Position numbers and translations under genes: made by a program. Below the pieces are notes generated by a model that made no database searches, was not told where the DNA came from, and saw only the letters and a list, made by a program, of their open reading frames with translations. A stretch of DNA of 20,712 nucleotides, from assembly GCA_964640775.1 (NCBI GenBank), contig CAZXIT010000012.1:1-20712 (forward strand), given 5' to 3'. Positions 12,455-20,319 of this stretch are shown in pieces; position 1 is the first letter of the stretch, and each line of letters opens with the position of its first letter. This stretch comes from CAYMUN01 sp964640775. GTDB taxonomy: Bacteria; Patescibacteriota; Saccharimonadia; Saccharimonadales; UBA4665.

Positions 12455-15115
12455 TTAGAGTTCGCCCCAATTGTCGCCGATAGTGACGTCGACATCGAGG
12501 CGGACAGGCAGCTTGTGGATATTTTCCATGGTATCTTTGAGGATACTGCCCATGCGCTCCGCGACTGGTTCGGGACACTCAATAAGTATAGAGTCGTGGA
12601 TTTGGAGCAGCTGCTTGCAGTCGTTGTGCTGGTCGTTGAGCAGTTTATCGACTTCCACCATGGCCATTTTCATTAAATCGGCCTCGGTACCCTGGATTGG
12701 CATATTAATGGCTGCTCTCTCGGCAGCCTGGCGAACCATAAAATTACTGGAGTGAATGTCGGGCATCGGGCGGCGGCGGCCGAAGAGCGTCTCGACGTAG
12801 CCATCCTGTTTGGCCTGTTCTTTAACCTGCTCCATGTAGTCAAACAGCGGCTGGCGGACAGCTTTGTACTTCTCTATAAACGTCACGGCTTGCTCGCGGG
12901 TCATACCGGTAGCCACGCTGAGACCATGCGGACTCATGCCATACAGGATGCCAAAATTGATCACTTTGGCAGCCCGGCGCATCTGTTTGGTCACATCTTC
13001 TGGTTCGCGTTCGTAGACGAGGGCTGCCGTGGTGATGTGGATATCAGCCCCGCGGTTGAACATCTCGATGAGTTCCGTATCATTGGCCAAGACTGCGGCG
13101 AGACGCAGTTCGAACTGCGAGTAATCGGCGCTCACCAGTTTTTTCCCCGGGGCTGCTACAAATGCCGTGCGGATGTGCTTGCCAAGGTCAGTGCGTACCG
13201 GGATATTTTGGAGGTTCGGGTCGTTAGAGCTCAAGCGGCCGGTCTGGGCCACAGTTAAAGCGTAGGTAGTGTGCAGCCGCGAATGTTCGTCAACTTGCAA
13301 CGGCAGTGTATCAACGTAAGTGTTTTTGAGCTTGGCAACTTCGCGGTACTGAGTAATGAGGTCGATGATCGGATGCGTGCCGCGCAGCTTGTCCAGCTCA
13401 CTGGCGGCTGTGCTATAGCCGGTCTTGCCTTTTTTGATACCCCCGGTTGATAAGTGCAGTTTTTCAAATAAAATATCAGCCAGCTGGCCTGGCGAGGCAA
13501 TATTGAATTCCTGGTCGGCATGGCCGTATATCTGCTGTTCGTAATCGGATATCAAATCGTTAATCTCGTCGGCGAACTTAGCCAGGTACGTAGTATCAAG
13601 CTCAATGCCGGTGTACTCCATACCGGCCAGGACCGGGATCACCGGCCATTCGATAGCTCGGGCGAGCTTTTGCAATTTGGGAATTTTCTGCAGCTCGGCA
13701 GTCTGCTGCTGGGTGAGCGCCCGGATGACAGCGATAATTTCCGGCGCTCGGGTGAGCATTTCCTCGATATCGAGATCTTCAAACGGCGAGCCCTCGTAAT
13801 CGAGATCGGCTTCGGCTAACTCGGTTAGCGTTTGTTCGCGGCGCAGAGAGTTCAACAAAAAAGCACCGACCAGGACATCATGAGCAACTTTAGGCAGCGG
13901 GATGCCCAGCTCGAGTAAAACTTTGAGGGTAGCTTTGATGTCGTACCCTGCCAGCGCCGGTGGATCCTGCAGCTTGGCAGCAAGTTCTTTCCTGCCGAGC
14001 TTCTGCAGATCCAGGGTGAAGACTTCTTTGCCGTCTGTGCTGAGGCTCAATAGCTGCGGTCCGCGGCCGTGCTTGCCGCTGCTTCGGCTGTAGGCGAACA
14101 GCATCTCGGCTTCGCCAAATTTGAGATTGTCTAACTCAGCTGTGGTACTGATGACAGTGTGCTTGCCGGTTTTGAGGGGCGGGGTCGTACCGCTAGCTGT
14201 GTGGTGGTTATCGATTGCTATCTGCATGACTTCGGGCAACTGGCGGGCTAGCGAGCGGAATTCTAGTTTTTGGAGCAGATCGAGTACCTCGGCGGGCTGG
14301 CATTTGCTGCCGTCCATGGCATCAAGGTCTAGTTTCATAGGCGCGTCTGTCCAGATACGAGCCAGCTCACGGCTCAAGTAGGCCAGTTCCCTGCCAGCTT
14401 CCAATTTTTTGCGGGTCGTGTCCTTGACCAGCGCCAAATTTTCATACACGCCATCGAGGGTTTCGTATTCTTGAAGCAAGGCCAGTCCGCCCTTTTCGCC
14501 GATGCCCGGTACCCCCGGGATATTGTCCGAGGAGTCGCCTTTGAGAGCCTTTAAATCCAGGAACTGGTCGACCCGGATACCATATTTTGCTTCAAAACTA
14601 GCCGGTGAATACAATTCTATATTGGACAGCCCGGTTTTGAGGGCATAGACGTGGACATGGCTGTTGACCAGCTGCAGCATGTCCAGGTCTGAAGTGATCA
14701 GCATGGTCTCGATGTCTTGGTCTTTGGCCTGGACCGCCAGCGTACCCATGATATCGTCAGCTTCGTAATCATCGAGCTCGTACAGTGGCCAGCCAAAAGC
14801 CTCTAAAAGCTCTTGGAGAATCGGCACCTGGACTTTAAAGTCCTCCGGCGCCGGTTTGCGGCCGGCCTTGTACTCCGGATACAGTTCCAGCCGCCGGCGG
14901 ATGTTTGTCTTGGGCTTGTCCCAGGCCACAGCTACATAGTCAGGCTTCAGCCGCCGAATCACTTCCAGCGCCATCGACGCAAAACCAAACACGCCGCCGG
15001 TTGGCGTACCGTCTTTGGTTGCAAGATTCGGCATAGCGTAGTAACCGCGGTAAAAGACACTCTTGCCATCAATCACGGCCAGCTTTTTACGCTTGGTCTC
15101 TACCTCTGTACTCAT
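12455..15115 (-). CDS. polA: DNA polymerase I
   Basis: Replication and repair polymerase for Okazaki maturation. 886 residues with three regions. 5' nuclease (1 to about 290): VIDGKSVFYRG with D16, YEADDIMG (D120, D121), TSDLDMLQL (D143, D145) and LKGDSSDNIPGVPGIG. 3'-5' exonuclease-like (about 310-480): the fold is traceable (GYDIKATLKVLLELGIPL) but the DxE metal site is absent, so no proofreading is expected. Polymerase: motif A SADYSQFELRLAA (D664), motif B RRAAKVINFGILYG (K717, F721, Y725), motif C QIHDSILIE (H840, D841). The start has a TATACT 7 bases upstream, with GGAGGG directly abutting the ATG, so it is probably leaderless. Confidence 0.97.
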   Translation of the reverse strand: MSTEVETKRKKLAVIDGKSVFYRGYYAMPNLATKDGTPTGGVFGFASMALEVIRRLKPDYVAVAWDKPKTNIRRRLELYPEYKAGRKPAPEDFKVQVPILQELLEAFGWPLYELDDYEADDIMGTLAVQAKDQDIETMLITSDLDMLQLVNSHVHVYALKTGLSNIELYSPASFEAKYGIRVDQFLDLKALKGDSSDNIPGVPGIGEKGGLALLQEYETLDGVYENLALVKDTTRKKLEAGRELAYLSRELARIWTDAPMKLDLDAMDGSKCQPAEVLDLLQKLEFRSLARQLPEVMQIAIDNHHTASGTTPPLKTGKHTVISTTAELDNLKFGEAEMLFAYSRSSGKHGRGPQLLSLSTDGKEVFTLDLQKLGRKELAAKLQDPPALAGYDIKATLKVLLELGIPLPKVAHDVLVGAFLLNSLRREQTLTELAEADLDYEGSPFEDLDIEEMLTRAPEIIAVIRALTQQQTAELQKIPKLQKLARAIEWPVIPVLAGMEYTGIELDTTYLAKFADEINDLISDYEQQIYGHADQEFNIASPGQLADILFEKLHLSTGGIKKGKTGYSTAASELDKLRGTHPIIDLITQYREVAKLKNTYVDTLPLQVDEHSRLHTTYALTVAQTGRLSSNDPNLQNIPVRTDLGKHIRTAFVAAPGKKLVSADYSQFELRLAAVLANDTELIEMFNRGADIHITTAALVYEREPEDVTKQMRRAAKVINFGILYGMSPHGLSVATGMTREQAVTFIEKYKAVRQPLFDYMEQVKEQAKQDGYVETLFGRRRPMPDIHSSNFMVRQAAERAAINMPIQGTEADLMKMAMVEVDKLLNDQHNDCKQLLQIHDSILIECPEPVAERMGSILKDTMENIHKLPVRLDVDVTIGDNWGEL

Positions 15116-15122
15116 ACCCTCC

Positions 15123-15128
15123 AGTATA
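15123..15128 (-). promoter_or_regulatory. -10 box of polA, leaderless type
   Basis: Minus strand TATACT, 7 bases from the ATG at 15115. It lies in the 29-base gap below the cyclo-ligase gene, so polA can be transcribed on its own. Confidence 0.55.
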
Positions 15129-15144
15129 AGTTACTCCCTTGATT

Positions 15145-15663
15145 TTAACTATAGACTGTAACTTCGGTGATGATTGCGTCGAGCGGGATGTCATGGGGTT
15201 CGGCCGGAACTCGCGCTAGTTTGCCGATGTCAAAGCAGACACCAATTTTTTTGGCCTGGGGCTGAGTGGCCAGGAAACGGTCGTAATAACCGCCGCCGTA
15301 GCCGATGCGCTGGAGCTTATCGTCAAACCCGAGCATCGGCACAATGATGGCGTCAAACTGTATCGGCGTACTGTGCTGGATGTTGTCCAGGGAAAAGGTT
15401 TTCCATACGCCATCAAGCTGTTTTGAGGTAAAAAGTTTGAGATTCGGGTACTCAGCATGGAGCACCGAAATAAAACTGGAGATATCGACTTCTCTAGAGC
15501 GCTTGATCGGCTCAAAAACATGCAGCGTGTTGACGGCAGACCAATCGACAGCTTCTCGCAAACGGTTTGCGATAGCCGCACTTTTGGCCGCATGCTGCTC
15601 TGGTGGCAGCACCAGGCGAGCTTGCTTCAGGGAATGGCGCAGTTTGGTTTTAGTTGCGGGCAT
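15145..15663 (-). CDS. 5-formyltetrahydrofolate cyclo-ligase
   Basis: ATP-dependent conversion of 5-formyl-THF to 5,10-methenyl-THF, returning stored folate to one-carbon metabolism. 172 residues, near family length (about 180-200). Diagnostic features are the basic N-terminal helix (TKTKLRHSLKQAR), IIVPMLGFDDKLQRIGYGGGYYDRFL (the nucleotide-binding GYGGGYYDR motif, residues about 120-128) and KKIGVCFD. The N-terminal phosphate-contacting Lys/Arg pattern is present. The ATG at 15663 lies 6 bases below an extended -10. It is upstream of polA on the same strand with 29 bases between. Confidence 0.92.
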   Translation of the reverse strand: MPATKTKLRHSLKQARLVLPPEQHAAKSAAIANRLREAVDWSAVNTLHVFEPIKRSREVDISSFISVLHAEYPNLKLFTSKQLDGVWKTFSLDNIQHSTPIQFDAIIVPMLGFDDKLQRIGYGGGYYDRFLATQPQAKKIGVCFDIGKLARVPAEPHDIPLDAIITEVTVYS

Positions 15664-15669
15664 AGTCTT

Positions 15670-15678
15670 ATTCTAGCA
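15670..15678 (-). promoter_or_regulatory. Extended -10 of the cyclo-ligase gene, leaderless type
   Basis: Minus strand TGC plus TAGAAT (15670-15675), 6 bases from the ATG at 15663. Divergent from the ATPase -10 at 15705. Confidence 0.55.
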
Positions 15679-15704
15679 ACTTCGGTATAAACGCTGTGAA
15701 GCTA

Positions 15705-15710
15705 TATAAT
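15705..15710 (+). promoter_or_regulatory. -10 box of the P-type ATPase gene
   Basis: Perfect TATAAT, 9 bases before the ATG at 15720. It lies inside the extension implied by the GTG at 15696, which argues for the ATG start. Confidence 0.55.
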
Positions 15711-15719
15711 GCTTATGAT

Positions 15720-18521
15720 ATGGTGGAAATCCGCAAACAGTTGAATTACTACCGATTGAGCGCCGAAGAGGTTTTGCGCCAGCTCGAGGCATCGAGTGAA
15801 GGCTTGTCATCAAAGGAAGCCAAGCAGCGGCTGCAGCTTTCCGGTGGCAATGTTCTCCAGCGCACCAAGCATGAATCAGCAATTATTACCTTTTTAAGGC
15901 AATTCAAAAACCTGCTTGTCCTGATGCTGCTGACCAGCGCGGCTTTTTCGATATATCTCAAAGACGCCAAAACGGCCACGATCCTGATCATCATTGCCCT
16001 GCTCAACGCCGCGATTGGCTACTTCCAGGAGCACAAGGCTGAAACATTGATGAAAAGCCTGGAAAACTTGCTGGTACCGCAAGCCAAGGTACTGCGCGAT
16101 GGCCGGCTCGAACAGATTGATTCCACACAGCTGGTACTCGGCGATGTCATATATATAGAAGGCGGTGACAGCGTACCGGCCGATGTGCGGGTGATCGATG
16201 AAGATGAGCTGAGCAGCAATGACTTCGCTCTCACCGGCGAGAGCAACCCCAGTCGAAAGTTCGTGCACGCCATTGGCGCCGACGTGCCGCTGGGATCACG
16301 GCACAATTTATTGTTCATGGGCACAACGGTAGCCACTGGCAGCGGTTATGGCGTAGTCGTCGGTATCGGTATGCAGACCGAGCTGGGCCGAATTGCCAGT
16401 CTCAGCCAGGCAACCCACAGTGAGCCTTCACCCCTGCAAAAAGAAATGAATCACCTGTCAAAGCGCATCGCCCAAGGCACGGTCATACTGGCGGTAATCC
16501 TGACCGCTATCGCCCTTAAGAGCAGCCTGCCGCTGCAATCTGCCCTGCTGTTTGGTATCGGTATTGGCGCGGCTATGATCCCAACGTGCTTAGTCGCCGA
16601 AGTTAATATCACACTGGCTCAATCCGCCAGCCGGCTGGCCAAAGCTCGGGCGCTGGTCAAAAAACTTTCAGCAGTCGAGACGCTTGGTGCCACCAACTTC
16701 ATCCTGACCGACAAAACCGGCACACTGACTAAAAATGAAATGACCGTCGAGCAGCTGCTGGTCGGCCGGCAGCAGTACGACGTACATGGCACTGGCTACG
16801 AAGCCAGCGGCAGGATTACCAGCGACACAGGCAAGCGGCTGTCCGCCAAAGTTTTAAAAGACCTCGAACTGTTCTTTATGTCAGCCGCCCTAGCCAGCAA
16901 CGCTAAAGTTGACCCGCCCGACGAAGAGCACCCCGATTGGTATGTGGTCGGTGATCCCACCGAGGGAGCCTTGATAACGATGGTCCGCAAGGCCGGTTTT
17001 GACCTCGAGCAATGGGAGCAGGACATCCCCGAAACTAAAGAATTCCAGTTTGATTCCGCCCGCAAACTGCTGAGTTCGGTCAGGCAGCGCGGCGACCAGG
17101 CCGTGGTGTTTAGCAAAGGTGCGCCAGAAAGCATACTGAGCCGCAGCACCGAGATCTGGGATCACGGCCACATCCGTAAAATAACGGCCGCCGATCATAA
17201 ATTCTTTAATGAATACAACGAAAAACAGGCTCATGCTGCAAAACGCAATTTAGCATTTGGCTATCGTATCCTTCCCAAAAAAGCCGTACGTAAAAAATTC
17301 ATCATGGAAGAAGTCGAGCAAGATTTTATCTTCCTCGGCATGGTCAGTATGATGGATCCGCTGCGCGAGGCCGTGCCCGCGGCTATGAAAGCTGCCCGGG
17401 CCGCCCACGTTAAAGTATCAATTATTACCGGTGATTATCCGACTACGGCCAAAGCCATCGCCCGCCAGGCTGGTCTTGCCGATGAAATCGTCATTGTCCT
17501 CGGGGAGGAATTATCCGGTCTGGCCGACGCCCAGATACTGCGGCTGGTCCAGCATGGCGGCGCGGTATTTTCGCGGGTCTCACCAGAGGATAAATTGCGG
17601 ATTGTCGAGATTGTAAAACAAAGCGGCCACGTGGTAGCGGTAACTGGCGATGGTATTAATGACGCCCCGGCGCTGAAGCGGGCTGATATCGGTGTGGCAA
17701 TGGGCCGGACCGGCACTGATGTCGCCAAAGATGCCGCTGAAATCGTACTGCTTGATGACAGCTTCAGTACCCTGGTGAGCGCCATCGAACAGGGCCGGCT
17801 GACATTCCGAAATATCAAAAAAGCCGCCCGCTGCGTGATGACAGCCAACGCTGGTGAATTGAGCACCGTACTGCTTGGCCTAGGCGGACTAGCGCTGTTC
17901 CACATCCAGCCGGCGATTCTGCCGCTGCAGATTCTAGCTATCGATATCGTCGCCCAAGTCCTGCCGATTACTGCTCTCGGCTGGGACAAGGCCCAGCACA
18001 AGCTGATGCGCGAGAAACCGCGTGATCTTCACGACCACATCATCAACGGCCCGGCCATCAGCGGCTTTATCGGCTTTGGATTGCTGGCTGCCGTCTTGGC
18101 CTACGGCAATTACCTGCTATTTTTTGCTCGCCACCATTTGAGTCCGCAGTACATTGATTCCACGCTGCCGCTGTATCACCAAGCCACCACGCTGACCTAC
18201 TTGACGCTGGCATTGTGCCTATCGGTCTACCTGCTATTCGAGCGGGCCGACAACCACGAAAAGTTCTTCAACAGCTACCTTTGGAGCAACAAAAAATTGC
18301 TGCTGGCTTTTGGGCTGTCGTTCTTCCTCATCTGCAACCTGATCTATAATCCCGTCGTCCAGCCCTACTTCAATGCCGGGCCGCTCAGCTTGGTTGACTG
18401 GCTCACTGCCCTGCTCTGTGCCATTCTGTATATGGCCTACCGCCTGCTGCAGCGCCACACCCGCAAGCACAGCCATCACGCCGTCCTCAAGCTCCACAGT
18501 GAACTAGGCGCAACTAGCTAG
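15720..18521 (+). CDS. P2-like cation-transporting P-type ATPase
   Basis: ATP-driven cation pump of the plasma membrane, 933 residues from ATG 15720 (a GTG at 15696 would add 8). Order: N-terminal cation-ATPase domain (LSAEEVLRQLEASSEGLSSKEAKQRL), TM1-2, actuator with LTGES (T172), TM3-4, phosphorylation site DKTGTLT (D331), nucleotide domain with FSKGAPES, hinge with TGDGINDAP (D644, D648), then TM5-10. It is closest to Ca2+/Na+ P2 pumps, but TM4 reads IPTCL (T289) where P2 pumps have PEGL, and TM6 has D742, A745 and Q746 at the SERCA N796/T799/D800 positions; TM5 keeps N710 and E713. The transported ion cannot be assigned. Catalytic motifs are intact. Confidence 0.93.
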   Translation: MVEIRKQLNYYRLSAEEVLRQLEASSEGLSSKEAKQRLQLSGGNVLQRTKHESAIITFLRQFKNLLVLMLLTSAAFSIYLKDAKTATILIIIALLNAAIGYFQEHKAETLMKSLENLLVPQAKVLRDGRLEQIDSTQLVLGDVIYIEGGDSVPADVRVIDEDELSSNDFALTGESNPSRKFVHAIGADVPLGSRHNLLFMGTTVATGSGYGVVVGIGMQTELGRIASLSQATHSEPSPLQKEMNHLSKRIAQGTVILAVILTAIALKSSLPLQSALLFGIGIGAAMIPTCLVAEVNITLAQSASRLAKARALVKKLSAVETLGATNFILTDKTGTLTKNEMTVEQLLVGRQQYDVHGTGYEASGRITSDTGKRLSAKVLKDLELFFMSAALASNAKVDPPDEEHPDWYVVGDPTEGALITMVRKAGFDLEQWEQDIPETKEFQFDSARKLLSSVRQRGDQAVVFSKGAPESILSRSTEIWDHGHIRKITAADHKFFNEYNEKQAHAAKRNLAFGYRILPKKAVRKKFIMEEVEQDFIFLGMVSMMDPLREAVPAAMKAARAAHVKVSIITGDYPTTAKAIARQAGLADEIVIVLGEELSGLADAQILRLVQHGGAVFSRVSPEDKLRIVEIVKQSGHVVAVTGDGINDAPALKRADIGVAMGRTGTDVAKDAAEIVLLDDSFSTLVSAIEQGRLTFRNIKKAARCVMTANAGELSTVLLGLGGLALFHIQPAILPLQILAIDIVAQVLPITALGWDKAQHKLMREKPRDLHDHIINGPAISGFIGFGLLAAVLAYGNYLLFFARHHLSPQYIDSTLPLYHQATTLTYLTLALCLSVYLLFERADNHEKFFNSYLWSNKKLLLAFGLSFFLICNLIYNPVVQPYFNAGPLSLVDWLTALLCAILYMAYRLLQRHTRKHSHHAVLKLHSELGATS

Positions 18522-18527
18522 TTTTTT
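18502..18527 (+). terminator. Possible terminator of the ATPase gene
   Basis: AACTAG (18502-18507) pairs with CTAGTT (18518-18523) around a 10-base loop, followed by TTTT. It overlaps the stop codon. The stem is AT-rich and short, and a 12-bp palindrome at 18512-18523 competes with it. Confidence 0.4.
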
Positions 18528-18547
18528 GTCTTTCAAGCGCGTAAATT

Positions 18548-18578
18548 TTGTCAATCAGACCCCCTTGTCTTGTACAAT
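18548..18578 (+). promoter_or_regulatory. Promoter of the UPF0200-like gene, leaderless type
   Basis: TTGTCA (18548-18553), a 19-base spacer and TACAAT (18573-18578). The -10 ends 7 bases before the ATG at 18586, and TAGGG abuts the ATG. Confidence 0.55.
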
Positions 18579-18585
18579 GGTAGGG

Positions 18586-19155
18586 ATGGACAATAAAGTT
18601 ATCGTATTCGTCGGCATGCCCGGGGCTGGCAAGAGCGCCTGCATGGAGTACCTCAAGGCCAAAGGCGTGCCATCAGCCTACTTCGGCGGTATCACCATTG
18701 ACGAGGTGAAGCGGCGAGGCATGGACGTCAACGAAGCCAGCGAAAAGTTCGTGCGCGAAGATATCCGGGCCAAAGAAGGCAAAGGCGCCTATGCCGTGCG
18801 GATCATTCAGCAAATCGAACAATTTTTTGACGAGGGCCAGCAGATCGTAGTAGTTGATGGCTTATATAGCTGGACCGAATATAAAATTTTTAAAGAAAGT
18901 TTTGGCACGCGAGCAATTATTATTGCTATCGTGGCGCCCCGCTCTGCCCGGCATGAGCGGCTGACCACCCGCAAAGAGCGCCCGCTAACCGAAAAAGAAG
19001 CCAGCGCTCGAGACTATGCCGAGATCGAAAACCTGGAAAAGGGCGGCCCCATCGCCAATGCCGACTACTACCTGGCCAACGAAGACTCCGTCGAAGCCCT
19101 GCAAGCTGACTTGGAAAAGTTGCTGCCGGTCGCTGGTATCAAGCTCGATAACTAG
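18586..19155 (+). CDS. UPF0200 / dephospho-CoA-kinase-like P-loop protein
   Basis: 189 residues; the start at 18586 is set by the -10 box at 18573-18578 and by MDNKVIVFVGMPGAGKS beginning right there (an ATG at 18526 would lie upstream of the promoter). Walker A GMPGAGKS (10-17), VKRRGMDV (41-48), REDIRAKEGKGAYA (57-70), VVVDGLYSWTEY (88-99) and ANADYYLANE (157-166) follow the layout of archaeal UPF0200 nucleoside/dephospho-CoA kinase-like proteins, where the corresponding blocks read roughly DGIRS and ADY-x-I-x-N. The substrate is not established for that family as far as I know. This family seems more typical of archaea. It converges on the sigma gene with 12 bases between stops. Confidence 0.8.
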   Translation: MDNKVIVFVGMPGAGKSACMEYLKAKGVPSAYFGGITIDEVKRRGMDVNEASEKFVREDIRAKEGKGAYAVRIIQQIEQFFDEGQQIVVVDGLYSWTEYKIFKESFGTRAIIIAIVAPRSARHERLTTRKERPLTEKEASARDYAEIENLEKGGPIANADYYLANEDSVEALQADLEKLLPVAGIKLDN

Positions 19156-19167
19156 GCAGCGACTACT

Positions 19168-20262
19168 CTAGTCTATGTCAAACGCCTGCCGCAGCTCGTG
19201 AGCGTGATCGGATTCTGCCAATCTCTTTTTAGCTCGTTCATAACGTATTTTAACGCGCTTCTCTGGCTCGCCCAGAGCAAGAGCTACTTCTTTAAACGAA
19301 CGTTCGCTATCATCATCTTTTTCACCTAGTCTATGCCGCAGCCTTAAAACCAGTCTCTCCTCTTCTTCAAGTACCTGTCTCATTGCCCGTATAAGCACTG
19401 ATCTGCGCCCCTTATGACTCAGCTTGTCGGCTCGCCGCTCATCATCGGAAACCGCCTGGTCGATAATCATACTGCCGAGCGTAGCGTCGCCGTCACCTAT
19501 CGGCGCATCCAGGGATGCTGGCTTCAAGGCGGCTCTTCCAAGCAGCTCAATATCCGCTGGCACGACCTCACCCTCTAGATAGCTGGCGATCTCTCGCGGA
19601 GTTGGATGATGCTGAAGTTCTTGGGTCAATAACCGCTCAGCCGTATTCATGGCATTAAGCTTAGGAACTTGGCGGACGGGTATGCGAATCGTACGGCTCT
19701 TGTCAGCAATAGCCCGTTGAATCCGTCTTTTGATGTGCGCACCAGCGTGCGGGCCAAATTTGCCTAGTGTAGGGTCAATGCTCGAAGCCGCCTTAATGAG
19801 GCCAAAATTGCCTTCTTGGATCAAATCCGGCAAGTCTAAACCGCGACCAATGTAGTCTCCGGCAATCGTGACTACTAGTCTAAGACTACCCTCAATGAGC
19901 CTCATCTGCGCTGCCTCGTCCCCAAGCAGTACACGGCGTGATAACTCAGCCTCTTCGGTCGCTGTTAGCTTCGGTACGCTATTGATTTGTCGGCGGTAAA
20001 TATCAATTGCGTTGAGGCTTTCGCCAGTGACGTCAGGCCGCTGTGTATACTTCCGTATTGTCCGGTCCACGGTCTCTGCGTCAGTGGCCGCATCCGGAAT
20101 CTCTGCTGCGTATACTCTCCCCTCTGAGACTGTTTCTCCAATCTGCTCTGTCAGCTCAGGGGTAAGATCATCATCTAGCAGCGGTATCTCGCTGACATCA
20201 TCCAAACCGGCTGCAGTCTCATCAGCAATATATCGGTCGCCAAAATTCTCACCATCTGTCAT
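19168..20262 (-). CDS. Divergent sigma-70-family factor with altered promoter-contact residues
   Basis: 364 residues. Acidic N-terminus (1-80), region 1.2 (DIYRRQINSVPKLTATEEAEL, about 87-107), region 2.1-2.2 with SLRLVVTIAGDYIGRGLDLPDLIQEGNFGL, region 2.3-2.4 (168-198), region 3, and a region-4 helix-turn-helix (about 322-350). Region 2.2, which contacts core polymerase, is well kept. Aligned to E. coli sigma-70, the -10 melting and recognition residues are replaced: Y430 is H172, W433 is A175, W434 is H176, Q437 is R179, T440 is Q182. In region 4.2, R584 is E334, E585 is K335, R588 is K338, Q589 is I339. It is probably an alternative sigma of changed specificity, or a regulator. It lies just below the canonical rpoD-like gene. 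Confidence 0.88.
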   Translation of the reverse strand: MTDGENFGDRYIADETAAGLDDVSEIPLLDDDLTPELTEQIGETVSEGRVYAAEIPDAATDAETVDRTIRKYTQRPDVTGESLNAIDIYRRQINSVPKLTATEEAELSRRVLLGDEAAQMRLIEGSLRLVVTIAGDYIGRGLDLPDLIQEGNFGLIKAASSIDPTLGKFGPHAGAHIKRRIQRAIADKSRTIRIPVRQVPKLNAMNTAERLLTQELQHHPTPREIASYLEGEVVPADIELLGRAALKPASLDAPIGDGDATLGSMIIDQAVSDDERRADKLSHKGRRSVLIRAMRQVLEEEERLVLRLRHRLGEKDDDSERSFKEVALALGEPEKRVKIRYERAKKRLAESDHAHELRQAFDID

Positions 20263-20271
20263 AGTTATACT

Positions 20272-20280
20272 ATTATAACA
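20272..20280 (-). promoter_or_regulatory. Extended -10 of the divergent sigma gene
   Basis: Minus strand TGT followed by a perfect TATAAT (20272-20277), 9 bases from the ATG at 20262. It lies in the 57-base gap after the upstream rpoD-like gene, so the second sigma has its own canonical-type promoter. Confidence 0.65.
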
Positions 20281-20319
20281 TACTCTGTTAGTTTAGCTAT
20301 GAGCTCTGGCGGCACTGGC

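Noticed and set aside
15696..15719. GTG start for the P-type ATPase
   Set aside because: The perfect TATAAT at 15705-15710 lies inside it; the ATG at 15720 fits transcription from that box. Kept only as an alternative.
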